Assembly (NCBI RefSeq): GCF_900156825.1
Contig: NZ_FTOV01000003.1
Span: 124,001 to 188,000, forward strand
DNA from: Chryseobacterium gambrini
Lineage (GTDB): Bacteria; Bacteroidota; Bacteroidia; Flavobacteriales; Weeksellaceae
DNA: 64,000 nt
Direction of reading: 5' to 3'
Below, in pieces: positions 1 to 9,004 of this stretch. Below the pieces are notes generated by a model that saw nothing but the letters and a program-made list of their open reading frames with translations, had not been told where the DNA came from and searched no databases. The position numbers were made by a program, and so were the translations under genes. Position 1 is the first letter of the stretch. The number at the start of each line of letters is the position of its first letter.

Positions 1-372
1 TTCTCCAGGAAGCATCACCAGTTTTTTTACCTGATCTTTTAATGCTTCAATGTCGTCGTCTGTGATGAATTTATCCGGATGTTCACGCATAATATAATCG
101 GAGTGCTGCAGAGAACGGATGTGTTTCCCTGCGATTCCCACCGTTACTTTACGGATAGGAACTCCTGCGCTGGACTGTGCTTCAGACACAGCAGCTTTGA
201 TTGAATTAATGGTCTGCGAAATATTATTCACAATACCTTTGTGAACACCAAGACTTTTCGCCTTTCCTACACCGAGAACTTCTATTTTCCCGTGTGCATT
301 CCTCCTTCCGACAATCGCAACAATCTTTGTTGTCCCGATGTCCAGACCTACTGAATACTCTTGATTTTCCAT
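1..372 (-). CDS. ftsA: Cell division protein FtsA, N-terminal part (cut by window edge)
   Basis: FtsA is the actin-like protein that ties FtsZ filaments to the inner membrane and recruits later divisome proteins. Only the first 124 codons are inside the window. Translating the minus strand from the ATG at 372 gives a start MENQEYSVGLDIGTTK, where DIGTTK (residues 10-15) is the phosphate-1 loop of the actin/Hsp70 ATPase fold, followed by a region resembling the FtsA 1A/1C subdomains. It lies just downstream of ftsQ, the usual dcw order, and ftsZ is expected beyond the left edge. The reading frame is open to base 1 with no disruption. Confidence 0.93.
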   Translation of the reverse strand, partial: MENQEYSVGLDIGTTKIVAIVGRRNAHGKIEVLGVGKAKSLGVHKGIVNNISQTINSIKAAVSEAQSSAGVPIRKVTVGIAGKHIRSLQHSDYIMREHPDKFITDDDIEALKDQVKKLVMLPGE

Positions 373-463
373 TTTTTATACCGATTTGATTTTTTCGTTT
401 TTCAGTTCCTGTTTTAATAAGGATCATAGGTTTTCGCCTATGGATATTGATGTTTTTTTATTT

Positions 464-1408
464 TTATTCTATCTTAACTTTTGCTTTAGTTTTCGGTTTT
501 GACGCCGTAGGTTTCTCAGTTTTTTTTGCTTGGGTTACCTTCGGTTTTGAAGGATTTCCCGTTTTCTTAATTTCTTTTTTAACTTCGGCTTTAGGCTTTG
601 GTTCCACACTTTTGGCGACGGCAACCGGAGCTTTTGCCAGTTCTATATTGGCTGCTTTTAAAATACTGTCGTTTTCTTTGTAATTAGGATTTAAGGTGGT
701 TACAATCTGGTTCTGATATTTAATAGAAACCATACTGTACTTTTCCGGATCCTGATACACAAGATATTTTTCTACAAAGGCTTTAAATCCTTTTACTTTA
801 AAATCGATATTATCTAAATCCCCGATCTCGACTTTGTAATTTCCTTCACTGGTAAGAAGATTATAGTCGCCGTTTCGGTCTTTGGATATTCCGATAAAAT
901 ATTTTTTGCTGAAATCGTCCTTGTCGATCTTTTCAACCAACTCGGCAAGTTTTTCATACTCTTCTTTTTTCACATTTCCCGTTACAAGCATACAGGGATG
1001 AGAATAGGTTTTGGAGATCGGAAATTCTATACCTTTTTCATCTACATAAAAATCTCTGCCTTCTTTATTTAATCTGAAAACGGGAACCCTCTGTTTGATG
1101 TCTAAATTCAGTTTTCCGTTCAGGTTTAAATAAACATTTGCGCTATCTACCGCCGGAAGATTGTTGATCTTTTTTTCCAGCGCCGGAATATTAAGATCCC
1201 CGACTTTTCCAGAAGGGTTTTCTTTTTTTACAATTTCCCGGATATCTTTTTCATCAATGAAGTAAACCGGTGTTTTTTCATTCATTTTCACAGAAATTTT
1301 ATTGTCCGTAATCTTCTGTCCGCTGAATTTCTTCAAAGAGAAACTCAACAGGAATCCGAGGATGATTACTGTGATGGCAATTTTTAATATTCTGTATTTA
1401 TTTTTCAT
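464..1408 (-). CDS. ftsQ: Cell division protein FtsQ
   Basis: FtsQ is a bitopic divisome protein that links early and late division proteins through its periplasmic POTRA domain. The 314-aa product has a short cytoplasmic head, one membrane segment at about residues 8-27, a POTRA-like region at about 45-115 and a beta domain after it. Weak primary similarity is normal for Bacteroidetes FtsQ, so the call leans on topology and on its place between murC and ftsA. Residues from about 250 to the end form a Lys/Pro/Ala-rich tail (PKAEVKKEIKKTGNPSKPK and similar), longer than in classical FtsQ and probably disordered. An inserted cassette separates it from murC upstream. Confidence 0.88.
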   Translation of the reverse strand: MKNKYRILKIAITVIILGFLLSFSLKKFSGQKITDNKISVKMNEKTPVYFIDEKDIREIVKKENPSGKVGDLNIPALEKKINNLPAVDSANVYLNLNGKLNLDIKQRVPVFRLNKEGRDFYVDEKGIEFPISKTYSHPCMLVTGNVKKEEYEKLAELVEKIDKDDFSKKYFIGISKDRNGDYNLLTSEGNYKVEIGDLDNIDFKVKGFKAFVEKYLVYQDPEKYSMVSIKYQNQIVTTLNPNYKENDSILKAANIELAKAPVAVAKSVEPKPKAEVKKEIKKTGNPSKPKVTQAKKTEKPTASKPKTKAKVKIE

Positions 1409-1476
1409 TTTTGTTTTTTAGCTTTTTTAACGCTACGGGCGCAAGGTTTTTCTTTAAATTCTTGCTTTTTATTTTT

Positions 1477-1973
1477 ATGTTCGCAAAGGCGTTTCACTCA
1501 GCAAATGATAGCTGAAAATATTTTTTATAATTTGTTTACTACTCTTTTTACTCCGTCTTTAAATAAGGTAGAATGAAAATTTAAAATCATCCCTAATTTC
1601 ATTTCTGTGATTCTTAAATAATTAAGAATTTGGAAAAAATGATATTTATTAATTTCCGGAACTGCTTTTATTTCTATAATTACTTTATTTTCAATTAATA
1701 AATCAACTCTGAATGCTTTCTCAATAATTAAACCTTCATAATTGACACTAATATCTTTTTGACTTTCAATGTACAATCCGCTATTTTTTAACTCGTGAAT
1801 TAAACATTGCTCATAGACATTTTCATAAAGCCCGATTCCCAGTTTTCGGTGCACTTTCATCCCTGCATCAAAAACAATGTTTGAAATTTCATTTTCTGTC
1901 ATTGTGTTTTTATATTTACTCTTAAATGATATTTTCAGCTATCATTTGCTGAGTGAAACGCCCTTGCGAACAT
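1477..1973. mobile_element. Inverted-repeat cassette carrying a GxxExxY gene inside the dcw cluster
   Basis: Positions 1477-1521 and 1929-1973 are inverted copies of the same 45-bp sequence with 44 of 45 bases matching; the single difference is in CGCAAAGGCG versus CGCAAGGGCG. They lie 3 bp outside the stop of the GxxExxY gene on one side and about 26 bp outside its start on the other. Weaker inverted similarity continues outward (AACGC...GGGCGCAAGG at about 1430 against its counterpart near 2000-2015), so the whole unit may reach about 1425-2022. There is no transposase, so this resembles a MITE-like or passenger cassette. It fills the murC-ftsQ junction. Confidence 0.75.
1525..1902 (-). CDS. 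GxxExxY family protein (PD-(D/E)xK nuclease fold)
   Basis: The 125-aa product carries the family signature GLYENVYE (residues 24-31) and the later pattern FRVDLLIENKVIIEIKAV, in which the Asp and the Glu-x-Lys fit a PD-(D/E)xK nuclease core. Family length is about 120-130 aa, so it is complete. Its cellular role is not established. It interrupts the murC-ftsQ junction in the same orientation as the operon and is enclosed by 45-bp inverted repeats, which suggests it arrived as a unit. Read-through from murC probably transcribes it. Family identification is firm; nuclease activity is inferred from the fold only. Confidence 0.88.
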   Translation of the reverse strand: MTENEISNIVFDAGMKVHRKLGIGLYENVYEQCLIHELKNSGLYIESQKDISVNYEGLIIEKAFRVDLLIENKVIIEIKAVPEINKYHFFQILNYLRITEMKLGMILNFHSTLFKDGVKRVVNKL

Positions 1974-2024
1974 GTTTTCGTGTTTCCAAAAAACTCTTTG
2001 TGTCCCTTTGCGTTACATTTAAAA

Positions 2025-3383
2025 TTAAATTTTCTCTATCCATTCACAAACAGGATCATACAGTGTGTCTATATTTCCTGCCCCTACTGTAAGAAGGATG
2101 TCAAAATCTTTTTCTTTTATTTTGCTGAATGCTTCGCTTAATGTTGAAACTTCTTTTTTATCTAAATTAACTTTTTCCAGTAACCAATCGGAAGTGATTC
2201 CTTCAAAATTTTCCTGAAGTTCTCTTGCCGGATAAATATCAAGTAAAATCAGTTCATCAGATTTACTTAAACTTTCTGCGAATCCGTCTGCAAAATCTCT
2301 TGTTCTGCTGAAAAGATGAGGTTGGAAAACGACCAATAATTTCTTTTCAGGGTAAAATGTCCGGATTGAACCCATCACGGCATTAATTTCTGTCGGATGA
2401 TGCGCATAATCGTCGATGTAAATTTTACCGTTTTTGTAGATGTGTTTTGTATATCTTCTTTTAATTCCTTTGAAATTGGCAATTGCTTTTTTCAGCGTTT
2501 CAAAATCTACTCCTAAACTGTTTAAAATAGCCAACGCAACCGTAGCATTTTCTACGTTGTGAATTCCCGGAATTTCCCAGACAAAATCTTTTACCGTTTC
2601 GTTTGGCGTATGGAAATCAAAATAAATTTTATCATGATCCATTCTCAGATTATCGGAATAATAATCAGCCACTTCGTTTACAGCGTAGGTTTGATGAGGC
2701 CTTCCGATTTCAATTCCTTTTCTTACAAAAAGCTGTTGGTCTTCGGGAACCAGAGCCGCAAATTGTCTGAATCCTTCTTCAATGGTATTTTTATCTCCGT
2801 AGATATCCAGATGATCCGCATCGGTGGAAGTAATAACTTCCCAATCCGGAGAAAGGTTTAAGAAGCTTCTGTCGTATTCATCTGCTTCCACAACTGAATA
2901 TTGTGAGCCGTTGTAGAGGAAATTTGACTTAAAATTTTCAGAAATTCCTCCCAGAAAACATGAAAAAGGCAAATCTGCTTCTTTGCACAGGTGTGAAACC
3001 AGGGTAGAAGTGGTTGTCTTTCCGTGAGTTCCGGCAACAGCAATGCAGGCTGTGTTTTCTGTGATTAACCCTAAAACTTTTGCACGTTTTAATACTTCAA
3101 ACTGATTGGTATTGAAATAATCTAAAATGTCCAGTTTCTTAATAGCCGGAGTGTAAATAACTAATGTATGTTCTTTCTGAAGCGAAGTGATTTTTTCATC
3201 AATAACATCTTCAAAAACAATATCAATTCCCTCGCTCATTAAAGTCTGAGTAAGTTTGGTGTTGGTTTTATCGTAGCCTGAAACTTTCTTGCCCGAAGCA
3301 TGGAAATAACGCGCCAAAGCACTCATCCCGATCCCTCCGATCCCAACGAAGTAAAAATTTTGATATGTTTCTAAATTGTTCAT
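2025..3383 (-). CDS. murC: UDP-N-acetylmuramate--L-alanine ligase MurC
   Basis: MurC adds L-alanine to UDP-MurNAc with ATP, the first amino-acid addition in peptidoglycan stem synthesis, in the cytoplasm. The 452-aa product has the Mur N-terminal Rossmann motif GIGGIGMSALA (residues 14-24), the ATP loop GTHGKTTTS (118-126), an acidic EADEYD motif in the central domain and the C-terminal DDYAHHPTEI motif. Length matches the family. It follows murG in the operon, but a 520-bp insertion-rich spacer with a broken GIY-YIG gene lies between them, and the GxxExxY cassette follows it. Confidence 0.97.
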   Translation of the reverse strand: MNNLETYQNFYFVGIGGIGMSALARYFHASGKKVSGYDKTNTKLTQTLMSEGIDIVFEDVIDEKITSLQKEHTLVIYTPAIKKLDILDYFNTNQFEVLKRAKVLGLITENTACIAVAGTHGKTTTSTLVSHLCKEADLPFSCFLGGISENFKSNFLYNGSQYSVVEADEYDRSFLNLSPDWEVITSTDADHLDIYGDKNTIEEGFRQFAALVPEDQQLFVRKGIEIGRPHQTYAVNEVADYYSDNLRMDHDKIYFDFHTPNETVKDFVWEIPGIHNVENATVALAILNSLGVDFETLKKAIANFKGIKRRYTKHIYKNGKIYIDDYAHHPTEINAVMGSIRTFYPEKKLLVVFQPHLFSRTRDFADGFAESLSKSDELILLDIYPARELQENFEGITSDWLLEKVNLDKKEVSTLSEAFSKIKEKDFDILLTVGAGNIDTLYDPVCEWIEKI

Positions 3384-3481
3384 CTTATATTTTAATCTTT
3401 AATGGCTCGATATACTCAAAGCTACATTGCTAATCCTATTTTATACTATTAGACTCAGCTATTCCGTTAATTTTTTAACGG

Positions 3482-3897
3482 TGTCAGGCTGAGCCTGTCG
3501 AAGCCTATTTAATCTTTCATTCTATTTTTTGATAATTCAGGCAACAATTCCCAATTATCATTTATTATTGCTTACTTTTTCTTTCTACTCCAACCTTTAA
3601 TTTGTTTTTCAAATCCTATCGCCTGATTAACATCATTAAATTCATAATAGAAAACAAGTTCTACAGGTTTTCTTGTATATGTATAGCTTTCAGAATTTAA
3701 TCCGTCATTATGTTCATTAATTCTTTTTTCCAAATCATTGGTAAAAACCTGTATAATAAGAATTATCCGAACATTTTACAATGTATACATAATATATTTT
3801 CATTCATTTGTGTTGGTTTTGTTAACCCTTCGGCAAGCTCAGGTTGACATCTCTAATACTAACTGTCTATGTTTTGTCAGGTTGAGCTTGTCGAAAC
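3482..3897. mobile_element. Repeat-bounded insertion in the murG-murC spacer
   Basis: The 520-bp gap between murC and murG contains three copies of a dispersed-type repeat related to TGTCAGGCTGAGCCTGTCGAAG. One at 3482-3503 points right, one at 3828-3849 points left (18 of 22 bases match in inverted orientation) and a third at 3875-3897 points right. The first two enclose a frameshifted GIY-YIG gene. The same repeat family appears again near 29957-29980. No transposase is present. The rest of the gap (3384-3481 and 3504-3571) shows nothing recognisable. Confidence 0.6.
3572..3803 (-). pseudogene. GIY-YIG endonuclease-like protein, frameshifted
   Basis: Reading the minus strand from the ATG at 3803 gives MKIYYVYIVKCSDNSYYTG, a textbook GIY-YIG start, and then hits a stop. 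Shifting by one base restores FTNDLEKRINEHNDG, continues through VELVFYYEFNDVNQAIGFEKQIKGW and ends at the TAA at 3572-3574. The break falls in a T5 run on the coding strand (GGTTTTTACC at about 3745-3754) where T4 would keep the frame, so it is a single-base insertion or a homopolymer sequencing error. Corrected, it would be a YhbQ/UPF0213-like protein of about 76 aa. It sits between inverted repeats in the murG-murC spacer. Confidence 0.8.
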
Positions 3898-3904
3898 TTT
3901 CTAT

Positions 3905-5065
3905 TTACTTTATCACCTTAAAAATCTCGTCTACAATCTCTTTTGCCGCATTTGGTTTGGCAAAATATTTCAGATTTTCAGACATTTCTTTTCTTACTTT
4001 TTCATTTTCGCATATTTCTGAAAGGGTATTCCAGAATTTGTCTTTCATCTCAGAGTCTTTCACCATTCGGGCTGCATTTTTTTTAACCAGATTTATCGCA
4101 TTTTTGGTTTGATGGTCTTCCGCTGCAAAAGGGAAAGGAACCAATAAAACCGGCTTCTGAGCGACCGCCAACTCTGAAATGGCAATTGCTCCTGCTCTGG
4201 AAACAATGACATCTGCTGCAGAATAGGCTGTTTCCATGTCTTTGATGAATTCCTTAATTTGTATTTGGTTGTTGGTTGTTAGTTGCTGGTCGTTTGTATT
4301 TCCATCAACTGTCAACTGACAACTATCAACAATTTCCTTATAATCCAATTTTCCGGTTTGCCAGATCAACTGGTATCCTTTTTCTTTAAGGTTTTCCAGA
4401 TTGTCTTTCCATCCGTTATTTAATGTTCTTGAACCCAAAGATCCTCCAACAGATAAAATCGTCAGTTTATCTTTATCCAAGCCCATTTTTTCTTTTGCCT
4501 GAGAGGTTTCCTGTATTCCCGAGATAATATTCTCACGAATCGGGTTCCCCAGAAACTTTATTTTTTCAGCCGGAAATCCTTCCACTTTCGGATAGGCGGT
4601 GAATACGGCTTTTGCTTTTTTACTTAAAATTTTATTCGTAACTCCTGCATGAGCATTCTGTTCCTGAATAAAAATAGGAATTCCCAGTTTACTTGCCTCG
4701 TACAAAGCCGGTCCGCTTGCAAAACCTCCTGTTCCCACTGCGAAATCCGGAGCAAAATTTTTAATAATTTTCTTCGATTTGGATAAACTTTTTAAAATTT
4801 TAAAAGGCAATCCTAGATTCGACAGAAGATTTCCTCTGTTGATTCCGGCAATATCAATTCCTTCGATTTTATAACCCGCCTGCGGAACTTTTTCCATTTC
4901 CATTTTTCCGTTGGCTCCTATGAACAAAAATTCAGCATCGGGAAATCTTTTTCTGATTTCGTCCGCAATAGCAATAGCAGGAAAGATGTGTCCTCCTGTT
5001 CCTCCTCCCGATAATAAAATGCGGATGGATTTTGATTTTTGGCTATCTGCTGATTGACTATTCAT
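3905..5065 (-). CDS. murG: UDP-GlcNAc:undecaprenyl-PP-MurNAc-pentapeptide GlcNAc transferase MurG
   Basis: MurG makes lipid II from lipid I at the inner face of the membrane. The 386-aa GT28 glycosyltransferase has the N-terminal GGGTGGH loop at residues 20-26, FIQEQNAHAG at about 133-141 and the donor-site region SRAGA...SELA at about 289-300. The protein is slightly long. Residues about 246-268 (starting VDSCQLTVDG) are an extra loop encoded by a palindromic repeat, and the N-terminal MNSQSADSQKSKS tail also looks repeat-derived and low-complexity. The core motifs are intact, so activity is likely retained. Confidence 0.96.
   Translation of the reverse strand: MNSQSADSQKSKSIRILLSGGGTGGHIFPAIAIADEIRKRFPDAEFLFIGANGKMEMEKVPQAGYKIEGIDIAGINRGNLLSNLGLPFKILKSLSKSKKIIKNFAPDFAVGTGGFASGPALYEASKLGIPIFIQEQNAHAGVTNKILSKKAKAVFTAYPKVEGFPAEKIKFLGNPIRENIISGIQETSQAKEKMGLDKDKLTILSVGGSLGSRTLNNGWKDNLENLKEKGYQLIWQTGKLDYKEIVDSCQLTVDGNTNDQQLTTNNQIQIKEFIKDMETAYSAADVIVSRAGAIAISELAVAQKPVLLVPFPFAAEDHQTKNAINLVKKNAARMVKDSEMKDKFWNTLSEICENEKVRKEMSENLKYFAKPNAAKEIVDEIFKVIK
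4262..4335. repeat. In-frame palindromic repeat inserted within murG
   Basis: Inside murG the DNA turns into an imperfect inverted repeat: GTTGGTTGTTAGTTGCTGGT at about 4268-4290 faces ATCAACTGTCAACTGACAAC at about 4304-4323. Composition and style match the low-complexity spacers between dcw genes rather than coding sequence. It encodes residues of about 246-268 of MurG, between the QTGK strand and the KEFIKDM segment, where relatives have only a few residues. The frame is kept and both flanking motifs are normal. Confidence 0.65.
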
Positions 5066-5098
5066 TTCTGTTTAAATCTTTTTATATTCTTTTTTATC

Positions 5099-6337
5099 TT
5101 AAGCAATGTCGTTAATCTCTGCTATGCTTTGTTTTTTGCCCATTCCTTCTTCATCGTAAATCTGAATTCTGGAGCTTATGTTTAAAATAATTCCCAACTG
5201 CAAATATGTTACCAACATTGAGGTTCCTCCGTAACTTATTAAAGGCAACGGTTGCCCTGTAACAGGGATTAAATTGACGGCAACTGCAATATTTACAGAA
5301 AGTTGTATAAAAATCATTACTCCGAGGCTGAGAACAAGCAAAGAGCCGAAAAATGCGGGCATCTTGCTGGCTATCATAACGATACGGATAATCATGATTA
5401 AATATAAACTTACCAGAAAAACCGCTCCGATCACTCCGTATTCTTCTACAATCACTGCGAAAATGAAGTCGGAGGCAGACTGCGGAAGCATTTGTTTTAA
5501 AGCACTTTTGCCGGGTCCCATTCCTGTAACTCCGCCGTGTACGATGGCTGCTTTTGCCATCATCACCTGATAATTTTTTGCTTTTACACTTTCGTCATCC
5601 ACATCGGCTGTTTTTGCTTTGCTGGATGTAAATGTTTCAATACGACTCATCCACGTGTGAACACGGTTTCCTCCGATTAAGTTGGTGTTTAAAGCCACCA
5701 GTAAAAACAGAACAATTGCAATGAATGATGCAGAGATAAATCCTGCAATGTATTTCCAGTGTAACTGTCCGATGACGAGCACAATAACCGAAACCATTAA
5801 AATCATCAATGCGGTTGAACCATTATCTTTTGCCACCAGAACAAAAACCAGCAGAATCGGACCGAAGATGTACATGATGTTCTCAATCGGAAGCCGTTCC
5901 CGCGTTATTTTCTTGGTTAAATATCTGCACAGATAAATAATCAGCATTAAAAAAGCAAAGGAAGACGGCTGGAATGAAATTGGTGTTCCGGGAATTTTCA
6001 GCCATCGTGAAGCACTCGCTCCATCAATGGTTTGTCCCGTGAACATGGTGACAATCAGTAGAATAACCATTAAACCAAGCATGATGCTGCTGAGTTTTCC
6101 GATGTATTCGTATTTTACCATTCCGACTACTCTCATGATTCCCAAACCTAAGACCACGAAGAACATATGTTTGATAACGTGACCGGTTGTGGTTCCGTTA
6201 TTAACGATATATTCGAGATTCGAACTTGCAGAATAAACCGGGAAAATAGAGAAAATGGAGATCACAAGAATGACCATCCAAAGTACTTTATCGCCCTTCA
6301 GGAATTCAAATCTGTTTTCTGTGTCTTGTTCGTTCAT
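5099..6337 (-). CDS. ftsW: Lipid II polymerase/cell division protein FtsW
   Basis: FtsW is the SEDS-family peptidoglycan glycosyltransferase of the septum, partnered with FtsI. The 412-aa product has about ten membrane helices, the large periplasmic region in the middle (HTWMSRIETF, about residues 230-260) and the conserved C-terminal PVTGQPLPLISYGGTSML segment (about 355-372). Length and hydropathy fit the family. It lies between murD and murG; RodA is the alternative, but the dcw position and pairing with ftsI support FtsW. Confidence 0.94.
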   Translation of the reverse strand: MNEQDTENRFEFLKGDKVLWMVILVISIFSIFPVYSASSNLEYIVNNGTTTGHVIKHMFFVVLGLGIMRVVGMVKYEYIGKLSSIMLGLMVILLIVTMFTGQTIDGASASRWLKIPGTPISFQPSSFAFLMLIIYLCRYLTKKITRERLPIENIMYIFGPILLVFVLVAKDNGSTALMILMVSVIVLVIGQLHWKYIAGFISASFIAIVLFLLVALNTNLIGGNRVHTWMSRIETFTSSKAKTADVDDESVKAKNYQVMMAKAAIVHGGVTGMGPGKSALKQMLPQSASDFIFAVIVEEYGVIGAVFLVSLYLIMIIRIVMIASKMPAFFGSLLVLSLGVMIFIQLSVNIAVAVNLIPVTGQPLPLISYGGTSMLVTYLQLGIILNISSRIQIYDEEGMGKKQSIAEINDIA

Positions 6338-6360
6338 ATATAATGCTGTTGGCTTTTTGG

Positions 6361-7698
6361 CTAATTGCCATTGGCTTTTAATACCTGCTCTTTAAACTGA
6401 TGACCTCTGTCTTCATAGTTTTTGAATAAATCAAAACTTGCACAGCACGGAGACAGTAAAACCGTATCTCCTTTTTCAGCGAGAGATTTTGAGATCTCCA
6501 CTGCTTTTTCCATGCTCGACGTGTCGTAAATAAATTCTTTTTTGTCTTTGAAGAAGTTGATAATCTTTTCATTATCAATTCCTAAGCAGACAATTGCTTT
6601 TACTTTTCTTTTGACTAATTCTTCAATTTCAGTATAGTCATTACCTTTATCTAAACCTCCTACAATCCAAACGGTAGGAGTTTTCATGCTTTCTAAAGCA
6701 TAATAGGTTGCATTAACGTTGGTTGCCTTGCTGTCGTTGATGTATTTTACACCCTCAATTTCAGTTACAAGCTCCAGTCTGTGTTCAACCGCCTGAAAAG
6801 TCATTAATGAATTTCTTATACTTTCATTGTTGATTTCCAGTATTTTACCGGCAATTGACGCGGCTAAGCTGTTGGCAACATTATGCGTTCCCAGAAGAGA
6901 TAATTCGTCAAGTTTCATTGAAAAAGTATCCTTCAGTTTTACTTCAATGGTATCGCCGTTAATGAAACCTCCTTCTTCCAGTTTTTCTTTGGTGGAGAAA
7001 GGAATCATTTTCGCTTTAATTTCTAATTTTTCAAGAATATTTTTGCTCATTTCATCATCTTTATTGTAGATGAAAAAGTTGTCATTTTCCTGATTCTCCG
7101 TTATTCTGAATTTAGCCAGAGCATATTCTTCATAGTTATAATTGTACTGATCCAGATGGTCCTGTGACAAATTCAGCAATAAAGAAATATATGGTCTGAA
7201 ATTCTGAATATCGTCCAATTGGAAAGAGCTTACTTCCAGAACATAATATTCATGGTTTTCATCGGCAACCTGCTTTGCAAAGCTGTACCCGATATTTCCG
7301 CCTAAACCTACGTTTAATCCGTCGTTTTTCAGGATGTAGTAGATGAGAGACGTTGTTGTTGTTTTTCCGTTGCTTCCTGTGATGGCGATGATTTTCGCAT
7401 CTGTAAATTCCGAAGCAAATTCAATTTCAGAAGAAAGTCTTATTCCTTTCTCGTTAATTTTCTGAATCATTTCTGCCTTTTTCGGAATTCCCGGACTTTT
7501 TACAATCCAGTCGGCGTTTAAAATTCTTTCTTCATCGTGGCTTCCTTCTTCGAATTCAATTTCATTCTCGTTCAGAAACTGTTTGTAGTTATCCTTGATG
7601 GCACCTTTATCGGAAAGAAAAACTTCCATTCCTTTCTTTTTTGCCAGATAGGCAGCTCCGCAACCACTTTCTCCTCCTCCTAAAACAACTATTTTCAT
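6361..7698 (-). CDS. murD: UDP-N-acetylmuramoylalanine--D-glutamate ligase MurD
   Basis: MurD attaches D-glutamate to UDP-MurNAc-L-Ala using ATP. The 445-aa product shows the N-terminal glycine loop GGGESGCGAA (residues 7-16), the ATP loop GSNGKTTTTS (108-117), a YINDSKATN motif near 318 and the C-terminal LLSPCCASFDLF motif. Length is as expected. The short spacer to ftsW (6338-6360) contains low-complexity repeats such as TTGGCTTTTTGGCTAATTGCC, the same style as other spacers in this cluster. Confidence 0.97.
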   Translation of the reverse strand: MKIVVLGGGESGCGAAYLAKKKGMEVFLSDKGAIKDNYKQFLNENEIEFEEGSHDEERILNADWIVKSPGIPKKAEMIQKINEKGIRLSSEIEFASEFTDAKIIAITGSNGKTTTTSLIYYILKNDGLNVGLGGNIGYSFAKQVADENHEYYVLEVSSFQLDDIQNFRPYISLLLNLSQDHLDQYNYNYEEYALAKFRITENQENDNFFIYNKDDEMSKNILEKLEIKAKMIPFSTKEKLEEGGFINGDTIEVKLKDTFSMKLDELSLLGTHNVANSLAASIAGKILEINNESIRNSLMTFQAVEHRLELVTEIEGVKYINDSKATNVNATYYALESMKTPTVWIVGGLDKGNDYTEIEELVKRKVKAIVCLGIDNEKIINFFKDKKEFIYDTSSMEKAVEISKSLAEKGDTVLLSPCCASFDLFKNYEDRGHQFKEQVLKANGN

Positions 7699-7762
7699 AT
7701 AATTTTTGATTTAATGACTGAATTTTTCACTTAGATAAATCATTCAGTTTTAAATTAATTTT

Positions 7763-9004
7763 CTATCTCATCTTCAGGGTTATCAGGCATACAATTGCCA
7801 GCATTACTCCGATGATGATCATTCTGTTCACTATTTTACTCTCATGAAAGCCTCCCTTCTGATAATGGTGATGTAAAGGGGACATTCTGAATAGCCTATT
7901 GTTTTGGGCATATTCGAGCCCGAATTTTCTTTTTCTGTATTTAAAAACGACAACCTGAAGCATCACGGAAATATTTTCGATCAGGAAAATTCCGCAAAGG
8001 ACAGGAATCATGAGTTCTTTTCTTAAAATGATGGCTAACACAGCGATAACTCCGCCTAACATCAGACTTCCGGTGTCGCCCATGAAAACCTGAGCCGGAT
8101 AGGTGTTGTACCAGAAGAATCCGATTACGGCTCCTACCATTGCGACCACGAATATGGTGGTTTCACCCATGTTGGGAAGGAACATAATATTCAGATAATC
8201 GGCAAAGATGATGTTTCCTGAAAGATAGGCAAACAAGCCGAGCGTTAGTAAAATAACGGTACTGGTTCCTGCGGCAAGACCATCAATTCCGTCGGTAATA
8301 TTGGCTCCGTTTGAAACAGCCGTTACGATGAAAATTACAATTGGGATAAAAACAATCCAAGCCCATTCGTGGGCATCTTTATCGTTCATCCAAAACAGAA
8401 TTCCGCTGTAATCGAACTCGTTATTTTTAGCAAACGGAACGGTAGAAACGGTTATTTTCTCGGTAGGCATAAAGTTTTGCTCTACATTATTTCTGTTTAC
8501 GACTTTTGCGTCTGCATATTTTCTTTTTACGGTAATATCCGGATGAAAATACATGGTAACTCCGACGATTAGCCCTAATCCGACCTGTCCAACAATTTTG
8601 AATTTACCGCTTAAACCGTCTTTGTTTTTTTTGATCTTTTTTAAATAATCATCCAGAAAACCTATTGCACCCATCCATATCACGGAAACAATCAGAAGAA
8701 CAATGTAAACGTTTGTAATTCTGGTAAATAGCAAAACAGGAATTAACGTTGCCAAAATGATGATAAGACCTCCCATTGTAGGAGTACCTTCTTTTTGTTT
8801 CTGCCCGTCCAGACCAAGATCACGCACCAGTTCTCCCATCTGTTTTGCTCTCAGATAGTTGATGATTCTTTTTCCATACACCAAAGCGATGGTTAAAGAA
8901 AACAGAACCGCCATTCCTGCACGGAAGGAGATGTATTTCAACAGTCCCAATCCGGGAACGTGGATTCCCATGCTGGTTAAATATTCGTATAGATAGTATA
9001 ACAT
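7763..9004 (-). CDS. mraY: Phospho-N-acetylmuramoyl-pentapeptide transferase MraY
   Basis: MraY transfers phospho-MurNAc-pentapeptide onto undecaprenyl phosphate to make lipid I. The 413-aa polytopic protein carries the catalytic DD motif in GFLDDYLKK (about 114-123), [15 protein letters not shown] (about 232-246), [10 protein letters not shown] (about 310-319) and a His-rich [11 protein letters not shown] motif (about 375-385). It is longer than proteobacterial MraY because of a soluble insert around residues 158-220, which is usual in Bacteroidetes. A four-helix-bundle gene separates it from murE. Confidence 0.97.
   Translation of the reverse strand: MLYYLYEYLTSMGIHVPGLGLLKYISFRAGMAVLFSLTIALVYGKRIINYLRAKQMGELVRDLGLDGQKQKEGTPTMGGLIIILATLIPVLLFTRITNVYIVLLIVSVIWMGAIGFLDDYLKKIKKNKDGLSGKFKIVGQVGLGLIVGVTMYFHPDITVKRKYADAKVVNRNNVEQNFMPTEKITVSTVPFAKNNEFDYSGILFWMNDKDAHEWAWIVFIPIVIFIVTAVSNGANITDGIDGLAAGTSTVILLTLGLFAYLSGNIIFADYLNIMFLPNMGETTIFVVAMVGAVIGFFWYNTYPAQVFMGDTGSLMLGGVIAVLAIILRKELMIPVLCGIFLIENISVMLQVVVFKYRKRKFGLEYAQNNRLFRMSPLHHHYQKGGFHESKIVNRMIIIGVMLAIVCLITLKMR

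Noticed and set aside
3738..4112. 124-codon plus-strand open frame across the murG-murC spacer
   Set aside because: It runs antisense through the end of murG and through repeats; the GIY-YIG remnant on the other strand is the real signal here.
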